Shown here: piece by piece, positions 42,545 to 51,848 of the stretch
Position numbering within the stretch: position 1 is the stretch's first letter
Layout of the letters: each line of letters begins with the position of its first letter
Assembly: GCA_035689185.1 (NCBI GenBank)
Contig: DASSLY010000096.1
Coordinates: 1 to 64,000 of the forward strand
Direction: 5' to 3'
DNA: 64,000 nucleotides
Source: DASSLY01 sp035689185
Lineage (GTDB): Bacteria > Actinomycetota > Actinomycetes > Actinomycetales > Dermatophilaceae
Program-made: the position numbers and the translations under genes
Notes under the pieces: generated by a model
What the model was told of the DNA's origin: nothing
Databases searched by the model: none
The model's input: only the letters and a program-made list of their open reading frames with translations

Positions 42545-43489
42545 CTAGCTGGCGGCGTCCAGCACGGTGCGGGCGCTCGCGGCGGCTCGGGCCAGCGCCT
42601 CCCTGACGGGGGTGGACCGGTGTTCGTCGGACAGGATCTCCACTCCCCACGGCCCGTCCCACCCGGCGGACCGCAAGGCGGCGATCATGGCCGAAAGGTC
42701 GAAGGCGCCCTCGCCGCAGTACCGGCGGCGGTGGACGGTGTCGGCGAAGAGGGTCCCGACCACGCGCTCGTCGGCGTCGTTCAGCTCGACGCCGACGATG
42801 CGGTTTCGGGGCACCGCCGCCAGGTCGGAGACGGGCGTACCCGCGCGGGCCACGTGCCAGACGTCGATGACGACACCACCGGCTTCGTGGCCGGCGTCCT
42901 CGACGAGCCGCAGGCCGTCATACAGCGTCTTGACGTTCGACCAAGGGAAGAACTCGATCCCCAGGCGTGCGCCGACTCCCTGCGCCTGGGCTGCGAGCTC
43001 GGCGAACCTGGCGGCCCACACGCCCCGGTCCCACGGGCCGTCGTCACCGTCGGGGGTGACCTTGATGTGCCGGGCGCCCAGCGCTTCCGCGGCCTCGAGC
43101 AGGCGGTGTCGGACCGTGTCGGACTCCTGGCGCTTGGCCCCGTCGTCCCACCAGTACGGGATCCCTTCCAGTTCCAGGTGGACGATGCCGTTGTCGGCGA
43201 GCATCGCCCGGACCCCGGCCAGCCCGTATGCGGTGACGGCGGCGGGTAGGTCGTCGGACAGCAGCCCGAAGCCGCGGAAGCCTGCCGAGGCCACCGCCTC
43301 GATGCGTTCCCGCAAGCTCAGCGGGCTGCGCAGGTCCGGCCGGTCGGAGGCGGCGTCGCCCGCGCTGGTCCAACAGGTGGCCAGCAGCTCGTAAGGCGTG
43401 GTGCGGGGCGCGTCGTGCGTGCTCACGCTACCGCGATCCGGGTCAGGGGCGGGTGCGGTCCCGGGAGACGCTGCGGTGGGACCCGTCAT
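42545..43489 (-). CDS. Sugar phosphate isomerase/epimerase (AP-endonuclease-2 TIM barrel)
   Basis: This TIM-barrel protein of about 314 residues is of the IolE/xylose-isomerase-like family. It has RIEAVASAGFRGFGLLSDD, the metal-ligand segment LGIEFFPWSN, VIDVWHVARAG, and WGVEILSDEHRS. The ATG at 43489 lies in the ATGA overlap with the Gfo/Idh gene; a GTG at 43426 would remove a low-complexity head. Together with the dehydrogenase it suggests inositol-like or other cyclitol/sugar catabolism, but the substrate is unknown. Confidence 0.85.
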   Translation of the reverse strand: MTGPTAASPGTAPAPDPDRGSVSTHDAPRTTPYELLATCWTSAGDAASDRPDLRSPLSLRERIEAVASAGFRGFGLLSDDLPAAVTAYGLAGVRAMLADNGIVHLELEGIPYWWDDGAKRQESDTVRHRLLEAAEALGARHIKVTPDGDDGPWDRGVWAARFAELAAQAQGVGARLGIEFFPWSNVKTLYDGLRLVEDAGHEAGGVVIDVWHVARAGTPVSDLAAVPRNRIVGVELNDADERVVGTLFADTVHRRRYCGEGAFDLSAMIAALRSAGWDGPWGVEILSDEHRSTPVREALARAAASARTVLDAAS

Positions 43490-44490
43490 GAGTGCCGGAC
43501 CTCCTCGATCCGCACCGGGCGGTGCTGTTGAAGGGACAGGGTGGCGGCCTCGGCGATGTAGGCGACGGCCAGCGCGTCGTCGACGGTGCACGGCGACTTC
43601 CGTTGCCCGGCAACCAATTCGGTGAAGGCGTGGAGCTCGGCCCGGAAGGCGCTGGCGAGCCGGTCCATGAAGAAGGTGGCCGGTGGGCCCGCCGGCCAGG
43701 TGGCGCCGGGTTCGAGGTTGCGCAGGGGGGTGGTGTCGCTCCAGCCGGCGGCGACGCTGTCGCCGGTGCCGTGCAGCTCCAACCGCACGTCGTAGCCGCG
43801 GGGGTTGTAACGGGTGTTGGACACGACCGCGGTGGCACCGTCGTCGAAGGTCAGCAACGTGGTCGCGGTGGCGACGTCGCCGAACTCGGCGAAGAAGTCA
43901 GCGCCCTTGGCGCTGCCGGTGGCGTAGACCTCGACGACCTCCCGGCCCGTGACCCAGCGCACGATGTCGAAGTCGTGCACGCTGCAGTCCCGGAAGATCC
44001 CGCCGGAGGTCTCGATGTATTCGCGGGGGGCGGGTGCGGGGTCCAGGGTGGTGGACCGGACGGTGTGGACCCAGCCGAGCTCCCCGGCTTCCAGCGCGGC
44101 CCGGGCTGCGGTGAAGGCCGGGTCGAAGCGGCGGGGGTAGCCGACCTGCACCGGTATGCCGCTGTCGCTCACGTACCGGGCGATCGCGGCCGCCTCGTGG
44201 AGGTCGCCGGACAGCGGCTTCTCGCAGAACACCGGGATGCCCGCGTCGACCCCGGCCTTGATCAGCTCGGCGTGGGCGGGGGTGGCCGCGGCGATGACGA
44301 TCGCGTCGACACCGCCGCCGATGAGGCTTTCCGGGGAGTCGGCCGGGTCGGCGCCGACCCGGGCCGCGACGGTCCGGGTGACCGCGGGGACGGCGTCGGT
44401 GACGACCAGGGAATCGACGGCGGGAAGCTTGGACAGGGTGTCGGCGTGGAACGAGCCGATCCTGCCGAGGCCGATCAGGCCAAGGCGCAT
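43486..44490 (-). CDS. Gfo/Idh/MocA-family oxidoreductase (inositol dehydrogenase-like)
   Basis: This NAD-dependent dehydrogenase has 334 residues. The Rossmann motif GLIGLGRIGSFHADTL is at the N-terminus, the catalytic CEKPLSGDL (Lys of EKP) follows, and GGIFRDCSVHDFDIVRWVTG supplies the usual Asp-His pair. These features match inositol 2-dehydrogenase-like members. It overlaps the isomerase gene by 4 bp and is its upstream operon partner. Confidence 0.9.
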   Translation of the reverse strand: MRLGLIGLGRIGSFHADTLSKLPAVDSLVVTDAVPAVTRTVAARVGADPADSPESLIGGGVDAIVIAAATPAHAELIKAGVDAGIPVFCEKPLSGDLHEAAAIARYVSDSGIPVQVGYPRRFDPAFTAARAALEAGELGWVHTVRSTTLDPAPAPREYIETSGGIFRDCSVHDFDIVRWVTGREVVEVYATGSAKGADFFAEFGDVATATTLLTFDDGATAVVSNTRYNPRGYDVRLELHGTGDSVAAGWSDTTPLRNLEPGATWPAGPPATFFMDRLASAFRAELHAFTELVAGQRKSPCTVDDALAVAYIAEAATLSLQQHRPVRIEEVRHS

Positions 44491-44932
44491 GGTGCTCTCC
44501 TGGGTACGAGTGTGGCGGAACCGGCCAGCAAGGATGTGGCGACGATCTCGGTCGGCCGAGACCGCCGACGACCTACTGGTCCGGTGGGCGGCGTGCTTCG
44601 TCAGTCCCGCCAGCCCTGCTTTCGCCGCCGTGTACGGCGCGAGAAGCCCCGCGCCGCAACGGCGGCCGGGGCCTGCGTCACGTCTTAGCCTGACGGCCCC
44701 ACTGTTCGGCGGTCAAGCGGCCTCGGGCCATCAAAAAGCCGTCAGCCAGGAGCTGGGCGGCGGCACGTCGGGGCTTGACCGCCAACGCGGCTGGCGTGGG
44801 TGGCGGGGGTGGCGCGGCGTCCAGGCGCGAGGGGGCTGCCAGCCCGGCCGGCCGGGGTTGGTCCGCGCGGCCCGCGTGGCCCGCGTGGGTCCGCGTTCGT
44901 CCGCGTTCGTCCGCGTTGGTCGGCGCGCCCGC
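44491..44932. other. 442-bp spacer with 10-bp repeats and a hairpin
   Basis: No gene is seen. A GCCCCG...CGGGGC hairpin at about 44646-44673 could terminate the MmyB-type regulator transcript. A degenerate run of 10-bp units (CCGCGTTCGT type) covers about 44871-44920, right at the 3' end of the regulator gene. The left part must hold the promoter of the Gfo/Idh operon. Confidence 0.5.
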
Positions 44933-45811
44933 TCACGTGGACCGGACGGGAACTTCTTCCTGGGTGGCTGCCCACGAGGCGAGCAGGGCGAGGGCCTGGG
45001 CTGTGGGGGATGCCGGCTCGGCGGTGAAGATCGTCATGCTGAGCCCGGGCTCGGAACGCAGATCCATGGTCTCGTAGGCGAGGTCGAGGTCGCCGACGAT
45101 GTGGTGGTGGTAGTGCTTCGTGCCGCCCGCGTGGGTGCGGACGTTGTGAGCTCCCCAACGGCGGCGGAACTCCTCGCTGCGCGTCGACAGCTCGCCGACG
45201 AGGTCGTGCATGGCCTTGTCGTGGGGGTCCTGCCCGGCAGCGGTGCGCAGGTTGGCGACCGTGATCTCGGCGGTGTAGTCCCAGTCGGGGTACAGCCGGT
45301 GGGCGGCGGCGTCGAGGAACGCGAACCGCGCCAGGTTGGGCGGCCGGGTCGGGTCGGCGTACACGTCGGCATACAGCGCTCGGCCCAGGTGGTTGGCCGC
45401 CAGCAGGTCGGACCTGTTGTTTCCCACGATCGCCGGTCCGGTGGTGATCGAGTCCAGGGCCCACTGCAGGCTCGGAGCCGCCGCCCACTGCGCGGGACTG
45501 CGTCGTCGGGGACGCATCGCGGCGGGGGTGCCGTCGGCGGCGTGGGCCAGGTGGAACAGGTGGCGCCGTTCGGCATCGTCGAGCTGCAGGGCGCGGGCGA
45601 TCGAGTCGAGGACGGCGGCCGAGACGCCTCCGAGAGGGCCGCGCTCGAGCTTCGCGTAGTACTCGACACTCACCCCGGCTAGAGCGGCCACCTCGCTGCG
45701 ACGCAGTCCCGTTACTCGACGCTGGCCCGCATGCGGCACGCCCGCCTGCTCGGGAGTGATCTTGGCTCGCCGCGAGGTCAGGAACTCGCGGACTTCGGCA
45801 CGGTTGTCCAC
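44933..45811 (-). CDS. MmyB-type helix-turn-helix regulator
   Basis: This protein of about 292 residues has an N-terminal XRE helix-turn-helix (VTGLRRSEVAALAGVSVEYY, then AKLERGPLGGVSAAVLDSIARAL) and a C-terminal MmyB-like ligand-binding domain (NLARFAFLDAAAHRLYPDWD, LSTRSEEFRRRWGAHNVRTH, GTKHYHHHIVGDLDL). MmyB-type regulators commonly control a divergent oxidoreductase or transporter; here the cyclophilin-like and MFS genes are divergent, 101 bp away. GTG at 45811 chosen; a GTG three codons earlier is possible. Confidence 0.88.
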   Translation of the reverse strand: MDNRAEVREFLTSRRAKITPEQAGVPHAGQRRVTGLRRSEVAALAGVSVEYYAKLERGPLGGVSAAVLDSIARALQLDDAERRHLFHLAHAADGTPAAMRPRRRSPAQWAAAPSLQWALDSITTGPAIVGNNRSDLLAANHLGRALYADVYADPTRPPNLARFAFLDAAAHRLYPDWDYTAEITVANLRTAAGQDPHDKAMHDLVGELSTRSEEFRRRWGAHNVRTHAGGTKHYHHHIVGDLDLAYETMDLRSEPGLSMTIFTAEPASPTAQALALLASWAATQEEVPVRST

Positions 45812-45912
45812 GCCCGCCACGCTACGACCGCAGCCCGTGATGAGGGATGCCCTGTCAGTACACCCATCAACAGTGACTTTTCCGGGTGGAGCCGAACCGG
45901 TCTGCTTGAGCC

Positions 45913-46485
45913 ATGAGCACTCCCTCCCCGCTCCGCTCCCGCCTCCGGGCGAGCGCCGCCCTGGTCCCCGCGTCCGTGGCCGCAGTGCTAGCGGTGTGGT
46001 CGCTGAACGACCCCGCTCAGCCCGGCCCGACCCCTCCCGCCGGTCCAGCCGCAGTCGCCGTCGCAAGGGGCGCCGGCCACGACGCAACCGGGGGGCACGT
46101 CATACTGCGTCTGCCCGATGGTCTGGCGAGGGTGACCCTCGACGACACCGCGCCGGCGCGAGCGTTTGCCGCGATGCTGCCGCTGCGGCTGACCATGCAC
46201 GACCCGATGGGGCAGGCCAAGTCCGGGCAGCTGCCCGCCACGATCGCCGTCACCGGCGCAGATCGGGTCGTCGACCCCAGCGTGGGCCTGCTGTACTACT
46301 GGGCGCCGGGGAACGCAGTCGCGATCTTCTACGACGACCTCGGACAGACCGTTCCCCCGCCGGGCCTGGTCCGTCTCGGCGTCGTGGACAGCGGTGCTGC
46401 CTCGATCGGCAAGGGCGGCAACCGGATTCCCGTCCGGATCGAGCTGGCCGACCGCACAGGCACGCATCCGGGGTCGTCATCGTGA
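45913..46485 (+). CDS. Secreted cyclophilin-like-fold protein
   Basis: This 190-residue protein has an N-terminal hydrophobic signal/anchor (ASAALVPASVAAVLAVWSL) and a proline-rich linker. The C-terminal domain has the cyclophilin-like pattern VTLDDTAPARAFAAMLPLRL, then YYWAPGNAVAIFYDDLGQTV and RLGVVDSG, as in DUF3830/TM1367-like proteins. No classical isomerase catalytic arginine motif is evident. It overlaps the MFS gene by 4 bp (GTGA). Confidence 0.78.
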   Translation: MSTPSPLRSRLRASAALVPASVAAVLAVWSLNDPAQPGPTPPAGPAAVAVARGAGHDATGGHVILRLPDGLARVTLDDTAPARAFAAMLPLRLTMHDPMGQAKSGQLPATIAVTGADRVVDPSVGLLYYWAPGNAVAIFYDDLGQTVPPPGLVRLGVVDSGAASIGKGGNRIPVRIELADRTGTHPGSSS

Positions 46486-47741
46486 ACGCCACGCCATCGG
46501 TCGCGGGCTCGGGTCGCACGATGCCAGCGCCGGCGACGAGCACCGGGAGCCCGCTGACTCCGGTGATCCTGGCGATGCTGACGGTCCTGGGTCCTGCCTC
46601 CATGGACCTCTACCTGCCGGTTCTGCCCGCGCTCGCACGAGACCTGGGCTCGGCCACATCGTCGGCGCAGTTGACGATGACCACCTGCCTGCTCGGTCTG
46701 GCGCTCGGCCAGGTGATCGCCGGGCCGGTGTCCGACCGCTACGGTCGACGCCGCCCGCTGGTTGTCGGCGTGGTCCTCTTCGTCGTCGCATCGGCGCTGT
46801 GCGCCTTCAGCACCTCCGTCGAAGTGCTGATCGCGCTCCGCCTCGTCCAAGGGCTTGCCGGCGCGGTCGGCCTCGTGATCGCCCAGGCCGCGGGACGAGA
46901 CATCTACCAGGGGCGGCAGCTGACCCGCTACTACGGCCGGGTCGTCGTCCTCTCCGGGCTGGCTGCCATCGTCGCGCCGGTGATCGGCGGGCAGCTGGCC
47001 AGGCTGCTCGACTGGCGAGGCTTCTTCCTCGTCCTCGCTGCGACGGGCGGCATACTGCTGCTCGCCGTCCTCCTCGGGTTCCGCGAGACGCTGCCCGTCG
47101 GCAACCGCGTGAGCGGGGGCGCTCGAAGCACCGGCGGACACCTCGGGACCCTCTTCGGCGATCGCCTCTTCTTCGGCGCGATGCTCGCCAGTGCCTTCAC
47201 CGCTGCCACCTACTTCGCCTACCTCGCGGGGGCCTCGTTCGTCTTGCAGGACATCTACACGCTTCCCCCGGCGGTGTACTCACTCGTCTTCGGACTCAAC
47301 GCCGCAGGGTTTGCCCTGTTCGGGTTCCTGGGCGGCCGTGCCGCGGAACGCTGGTCGGAGAGGATCGCGTTCGTCGGCGGTCTCGGGATCATTGCGGTGG
47401 GCGCGGTCGGGGTCCTCGCCACCGCTCTTCTCAACCTGCCGCTGCCCCTCGCGGTCGTCTCGTTCTTCGCCGTCGCGGCCGGCGCCGCCGCCGTCTCGCC
47501 ACCGGCGACATCGCTCGCACTGACGGACTACCCGCAGTTCGCCGGCACCGCCTCAGCCATCCTCGGCGTATCCCGTTTCGCGGCAGGGGGCCTCGCCGCA
47601 CCCCTCGTCGGGATCGCAGGATCGATGACGATGGTGCCGCTGGGCGTCGTCGCGGTGGTGAGCGCGTGCCTCGCGGCAGCGGCATACATCTGGCTCGTTC
47701 GCAGGCCCACCACGGCGATTCGTTCAGCTGTCAGTCAATGA
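46482..47741 (+). CDS. Bcr/CflA-type MFS drug exporter
   Basis: This intact twelve-helix exporter has 419 residues. Signatures are GPASMDLYLPVLPALARDLG, the loop motif GPVSDRYGRRRPLVVG, and LRLVQGLAGAVGLVIAQAAGRD. It belongs to the same family as the frameshifted exporter at 12325-13583 and may be functionally redundant with it. GTG start overlapping the cyclophilin-like gene. The divergent MmyB regulator is the probable controller. Confidence 0.9.
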   Translation: MNATPSVAGSGRTMPAPATSTGSPLTPVILAMLTVLGPASMDLYLPVLPALARDLGSATSSAQLTMTTCLLGLALGQVIAGPVSDRYGRRRPLVVGVVLFVVASALCAFSTSVEVLIALRLVQGLAGAVGLVIAQAAGRDIYQGRQLTRYYGRVVVLSGLAAIVAPVIGGQLARLLDWRGFFLVLAATGGILLLAVLLGFRETLPVGNRVSGGARSTGGHLGTLFGDRLFFGAMLASAFTAATYFAYLAGASFVLQDIYTLPPAVYSLVFGLNAAGFALFGFLGGRAAERWSERIAFVGGLGIIAVGAVGVLATALLNLPLPLAVVSFFAVAAGAAAVSPPATSLALTDYPQFAGTASAILGVSRFAAGGLAAPLVGIAGSMTMVPLGVVAVVSACLAAAAYIWLVRRPTTAIRSAVSQ

Positions 47742-47773
47742 GCGGCGATCCCTTCAGCTGCCCGTCGATGAGC
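47713..47773. repeat. 30-bp imperfect tandem duplication across the exporter stop codon
   Basis: The segment starting CGGCGATTCGTTCAGCTG at 47713 recurs as CGGCGATCCCTTCAGCTG at 47743, with about five differences over 31 bp. The first copy holds the last codons and stop of the exporter gene; the second is noncoding. Confidence 0.7.
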
Positions 47774-47810
47774 CAGGCCCCGCCTGCACGAAACCAGAGG
47801 AGCACGACAC

Positions 47811-48833
47811 ATGCCTGTTGCTGTCATGACCGCACCCGGTGAGGTTCGCCTCGAGGACCGCCCCGACCCGGTGATCGTCGAAGCCACCGACGCGGTGATC
47901 CGCCTCGTTGCCACCTGCATCTGCGGGTCGGACCTGTGGCCCTATCGCGGTATCGAGGCGATCGAAGAGCCGCGCCCGATGGGCCACGAGTACGCCGGCA
48001 TCGTCGAAGAGGTCGGATCCGCCGTGACCACCATCAAGCCCGGCCAGTTCGTGGTGGGCTCCTTCTTCGCCTCCGACAACACCTGCGAGATCTGCAAGGC
48101 GGGCTACCAGTCCTCCTGCGTCCGCGGGCAGGCGGCCGCGCCCGGCGGAGCCCAGGCCGAACGCCTGCGGGTCCCACTGGCCGACGGCACCCTGGTCGCC
48201 ACTCCCGGCCAGCCCGACGAGGATCTGGTGCCCAGCCTGCTCGCTGGCTCGGACGTGCTCGGCACCGGCTGGTTCGCCGCGGTCGCCGCCGCTGTCGGCC
48301 CCGGCAAGACCGTCGCCGTGGTCGGCGACGGCGCCGTCGGGCTGCTCGGCGTCCTAGCCGCGAAGCAGCTCCACGCCGAACAGATCATCGCGATGAGCCG
48401 GCACGAGCCGCGTCAGAGACTCGCACTGGAGTTCGGCGCAACCCACATCGTCACCGAGCGCGGCGACGACGGTGTAGCCGCGGTCAAGGACCTCACCAAC
48501 GGGCTGGGCGCGCACTCGGTCATCGAGGCGGTCGGGACCCAGGAGTCGATGATGCAGGCCGTGCGCGCCACCCGCCCAGGCGGGCACGTCGGCTACGTCG
48601 GCGTCGCCCACGACGTTCAGCTGCCTGGCGAGGAGCTGTTCTTCTCCCACGTGCACCTGCACGGTGGTCCCGCACCCGTCCGGCGGTTCCTGCCCGACCT
48701 CATCGAACGGATCTGGACTCGCCAAATCAACCCCGGCAAGGTCTTCGACCTCGAACTCCCCCTCGACGAGGTGGCCGCGGGATACCGTGCCATGGACAGC
48801 CGCCAGGCCATCAAGGTGCTGCTCCGCCCGTGA
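47811..48833 (+). CDS. Zinc-dependent alcohol dehydrogenase (copy 2)
   Basis: This medium-chain dehydrogenase has 340 residues and is paralogous to the gene at 34932-35948. Catalytic-zinc segments are ATCICGSDLWPYRG and GHEYAG; the structural-zinc loop DNTCEICKAGYQSSCVRG has one fewer canonical spacing than copy 1. The Rossmann motif is VVGDGAVGLLGVLAA. AGAGGAG lies eight bases before the ATG. It follows the MFS exporter by 69 bp and may share its transcript. Confidence 0.88.
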   Translation: MPVAVMTAPGEVRLEDRPDPVIVEATDAVIRLVATCICGSDLWPYRGIEAIEEPRPMGHEYAGIVEEVGSAVTTIKPGQFVVGSFFASDNTCEICKAGYQSSCVRGQAAAPGGAQAERLRVPLADGTLVATPGQPDEDLVPSLLAGSDVLGTGWFAAVAAAVGPGKTVAVVGDGAVGLLGVLAAKQLHAEQIIAMSRHEPRQRLALEFGATHIVTERGDDGVAAVKDLTNGLGAHSVIEAVGTQESMMQAVRATRPGGHVGYVGVAHDVQLPGEELFFSHVHLHGGPAPVRRFLPDLIERIWTRQINPGKVFDLELPLDEVAAGYRAMDSRQAIKVLLRP

Positions 48834-48992
48834 CCGCGCACCAGCAGGATCGGTGCGCTATTTCGCCCAGAACCGCCCGAGGGAGTGGAAGGGGCTCGTG
48901 CAATCGACCGGAACGCGACCGACTTGGCGCGGCTCCTGTCGTGAGCCGAAGCCAGGTCGCGGATCGAACCGTCACCGACCTCACGCCGCGAG

Positions 48993-50825
48993 TCAGTCCT
49001 CGTCGTCGCCCTCAGCGAGCGCCTCATCGAGGGCAACCTTCGTCAGGTCCTCTGCCGTCGTCGTCGGCTCCGGCGCCTGGGTCTTTAGCCTGTCATGGAT
49101 GCGGGAAACCAGGTTGCCTCGGCGCTGCTCATAGAAGGCCATGAACTCATCGACGGAATGCGGCAGCGCTGCCGGCAGGGCATTACGCGCAAGGAATGCA
49201 CTCCGGTCGTCTTGCGACGGGTACTCCGCCGCCAGCCAGTCGTCGGGCGCCTTGTCGGACTTCCCTATGTTCTCCAGGCCCGGCAGCAGTTCCAAGTTCG
49301 GCAGCGTGTCCCTTAGCGCGATCAGCTCGGCGATGTACTCAGCCGAGAACCTAGGGGTTCCGTCGTCAGCGGTCTGGCCGGCCAGTTCCTTCTTGTCCAA
49401 GCGCGCCGCCGGGAAGACATGGTCGACATGGAAGAGATTGCGTGTGTCGACGTGCGGGAACAGTGTGGCGAGGACAGCGAAGGTGCGGGCTTTGCCGTAC
49501 TCCAGCGTGAGGATGTCTTCGATCAGTGCATCCGTGACGGCGAGCGACTTGCCCCGCAGGGCCATGGCCTTCTCAACGGCCGGGAGCGGGAACGAAGACG
49601 AGCCCTGGGTCTTGATGACCTCTCGCAAGTCGCGGAGCAAAGTGTCGAGACCCGAGCCCCAGACCCCGCGGACGATAAGCGACCGAAGCACCCAGGATCG
49701 GAGAGCTTCGCGGTCCTCACGAGTGTTGGGCGATTCGCGGTAGGAGTGTCCGAGCTTCCGATGGTGGACGTAGTACGCGACCGGGATGAGGACGCTGTCG
49801 GCGGTCAGGGCTCCGCCAGAGAGTCCGAAGTCGCTGAGTAGCCCCACTGCCACGTGGAGGGACGTGCTCATCACGTCCCAGTCGGCTTCGAGCTTGGCCA
49901 TGTTGGTGGTGGTGAAGTTCTTGACCTTGAAGCCGATGTCACCCACGTCAGCGAGGACAAGGCCCGACTTCAGGATGGTGTCGCGTGAGAAGTTGAAGCC
50001 CATGCCGGTCTGGTTGAGCGAGTCCACAAGACCGTGAACCGCCGCGCGGGCATCGCCCTCCCACTGAGCAGTTGCGATGGAGAGCAGCAGATCGCTGTAG
50101 GACAGCACCGTGCCGCCGGAATTGACCCGGACGAAGATGTCGAGGACGCGCTCGATGTCCTGCTCGTCCTCCTCGTAAAAGTGGAGGCTCGCGTTGTGGT
50201 GAATCTCCTGCCACAGTTTCGCGACCAAGGCCACCGCCATCCCGTTGTTGCCCATGCCGTACTTCGCCGGAATCTGCATCATCGCCGCAGGCTCGGCCGA
50301 GTCGAAGATCTCGGACACAGGAAACCACGTCTTGGTGTCATCGTCGGCAGCCGCGGCCAGGTCGTCCTTGGTGAGGAACTGGAAGTGATACCTGAGCCCC
50401 AGCTCGTTCTCCGGCGCCTCTCCAAAGAGGTTGAGGTAGAGCCGCCGCTGCGGGTAGGACCAAGCCTTGTTCGACCAGCCTCCGTGGATCTTGTAGGCGT
50501 ATGTTCCTCGGAGCCCGATGTTGAGAGACGTCAGTCGCTGCTGCCCATCGAGCACCGCGACGACCTCTCGATCAGTCGGGATGTCGATGACAGGGTTGTG
50601 TCGGTTATTGAAGGCGCTGTAGTCCTTCATGAAGCCGTAGAACTTGAACTTGCTGATCGTCTCGGGTGCCACCTTCCACGAGAGGAAGCTCCCCACGGGG
50701 TAGCCGCGCATCACAGAATCGAACACCCGCACGACCTGCGAGGGCCTCCAGACGTACTCACGCTGGATAGCCGGCAAGATCAGCTTGTGCTCCTGGATCT
50801 GCCGCAGTGCAGCGGCAATGGACAT
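48993..50825 (-). CDS. GmrSD-type DUF262/HNH nuclease (defence)
   Basis: This protein of about 610 residues has an N-terminal DUF262 domain (IQEHKLILPAIQREYVWRPS, then the nucleotide-binding VVAVLDGQQRLTSL) and a C-terminal HNH/DUF1524-type nuclease (LFHVDHVFPAARLDKKEL, LPNLELLPGLENIGKS). Proteins of this build include GmrSD, which cut glucosylated or otherwise modified phage DNA with NTP dependence. The ATG at 50825 follows AAGGAG. GC content drops here relative to the flanks, in line with transfer. The neighbour is an unknown gene and a BREX-like remnant, so this is an accessory defence segment. Confidence 0.85.
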   Translation of the reverse strand: MSIAAALRQIQEHKLILPAIQREYVWRPSQVVRVFDSVMRGYPVGSFLSWKVAPETISKFKFYGFMKDYSAFNNRHNPVIDIPTDREVVAVLDGQQRLTSLNIGLRGTYAYKIHGGWSNKAWSYPQRRLYLNLFGEAPENELGLRYHFQFLTKDDLAAAADDDTKTWFPVSEIFDSAEPAAMMQIPAKYGMGNNGMAVALVAKLWQEIHHNASLHFYEEDEQDIERVLDIFVRVNSGGTVLSYSDLLLSIATAQWEGDARAAVHGLVDSLNQTGMGFNFSRDTILKSGLVLADVGDIGFKVKNFTTTNMAKLEADWDVMSTSLHVAVGLLSDFGLSGGALTADSVLIPVAYYVHHRKLGHSYRESPNTREDREALRSWVLRSLIVRGVWGSGLDTLLRDLREVIKTQGSSSFPLPAVEKAMALRGKSLAVTDALIEDILTLEYGKARTFAVLATLFPHVDTRNLFHVDHVFPAARLDKKELAGQTADDGTPRFSAEYIAELIALRDTLPNLELLPGLENIGKSDKAPDDWLAAEYPSQDDRSAFLARNALPAALPHSVDEFMAFYEQRRGNLVSRIHDRLKTQAPEPTTTAEDLTKVALDEALAEGDDED

Positions 50826-51008
50826 CGGCTCCTTGTGTCCCACGATCAACGACCCTAGCGGCAGCGACTCACGGACGACGGAGTTCGGATCGCAGTTCTC
50901 CTCCCACTACCCATCGCTTCTGGGTCCACGAGGGCCCAGGAGCAGGCGCTCCGCCTGACGCACAGGGGAGGACGGTTGCCGGACCCATGTGCCAGAGGGA
51001 AACAACGG

Positions 51009-51713
51009 TTACTTCCACGCGTGAACAAGTTGAACATGATCACCACTGATTCGTTGGACAACCACGTGCACTTCAAACCCGAACTCACGTACAAACGGGC
51101 TGGAGACCGGCTGGAAGTAGGTGTTCTCCAAGTCCACCGCCCTGATCCCGTCTCGTGATGTCACGTTGAATCCTGGTTCACCAGATGCCGTGAATCCCGT
51201 TATGGCTGCCAACTCTCGGTCGCCCGCGCGAAGGTTGCGACCCGTGATCCACTCGATCGCGAACTCTCGTCCAAACCCCGCCAGCGTGTAGCCGACCGTT
51301 GAGGCAGCGGCGTGAGCCAGGGCGGCTTGCGCGTCATTCGTTGGACCGAGACGCAAGGCCAGCGGGGGACCTGCGATTTCAATGATCTCAAGTGTCGAGA
51401 CGTTGGTGTGTTGCGGCATCGGGAACTTGGCCAGGTGACGGAGAAATGGTTCAGGCGACGACGGCAGCGAGCCACGATCGTTTGGTGGCCCGTATGCGTC
51501 CAGCACGGCTCTTGCCCCTCGACGCATCTCGCTCTCAATGAGCTTCGCCGCCGTCAGAGCCCGCGTGATGTCGCGCCACCCAAGGAGGCAATAGACTTCG
51601 ATCTCACAAAGGTTGGCAAACGCCGACTGAGCGTCCCATTCAGCGAGTCTTCTGGCGGTCCCGGTTTCGAGGTACTTGGCCAGCTGGACAGCGCGCGAGT
51701 CAATCAGGCGCAT
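51009..51713 (-). CDS. Hypothetical protein of the defence segment
   Basis: I do not recognise this 234-residue protein. It begins with a helical region (SRAVQLAKYLETGTARRLAE, then LCEIEVYCLLGWRDITRALTAAKLIESE) that could be a small DNA-binding or dimer domain. The remainder looks like mixed alpha/beta with alternating strands near the end (FGFEVHVVVQRISGDHVQLV). It is encoded upstream of the GmrSD-type nuclease on the same strand, 183 bp away, in the lower-GC segment. It could be a partner, immunity or modification component. Confidence 0.6.
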   Translation of the reverse strand: MRLIDSRAVQLAKYLETGTARRLAEWDAQSAFANLCEIEVYCLLGWRDITRALTAAKLIESEMRRGARAVLDAYGPPNDRGSLPSSPEPFLRHLAKFPMPQHTNVSTLEIIEIAGPPLALRLGPTNDAQAALAHAAASTVGYTLAGFGREFAIEWITGRNLRAGDRELAAITGFTASGEPGFNVTSRDGIRAVDLENTYFQPVSSPFVREFGFEVHVVVQRISGDHVQLVHAWK

Positions 51714-51848
51714 CGCTACCCGTCCGCTCGTCTGACGATCGGCCGTCCACGCGTCCCCGCCACGACGTACTGCCTGCGATTGAACCCGCTTCTTCGACTT
51801 CTCACGAGCGCCCCTGCGGAGAACACGGAGGAGCCTGACGATGCGGCC

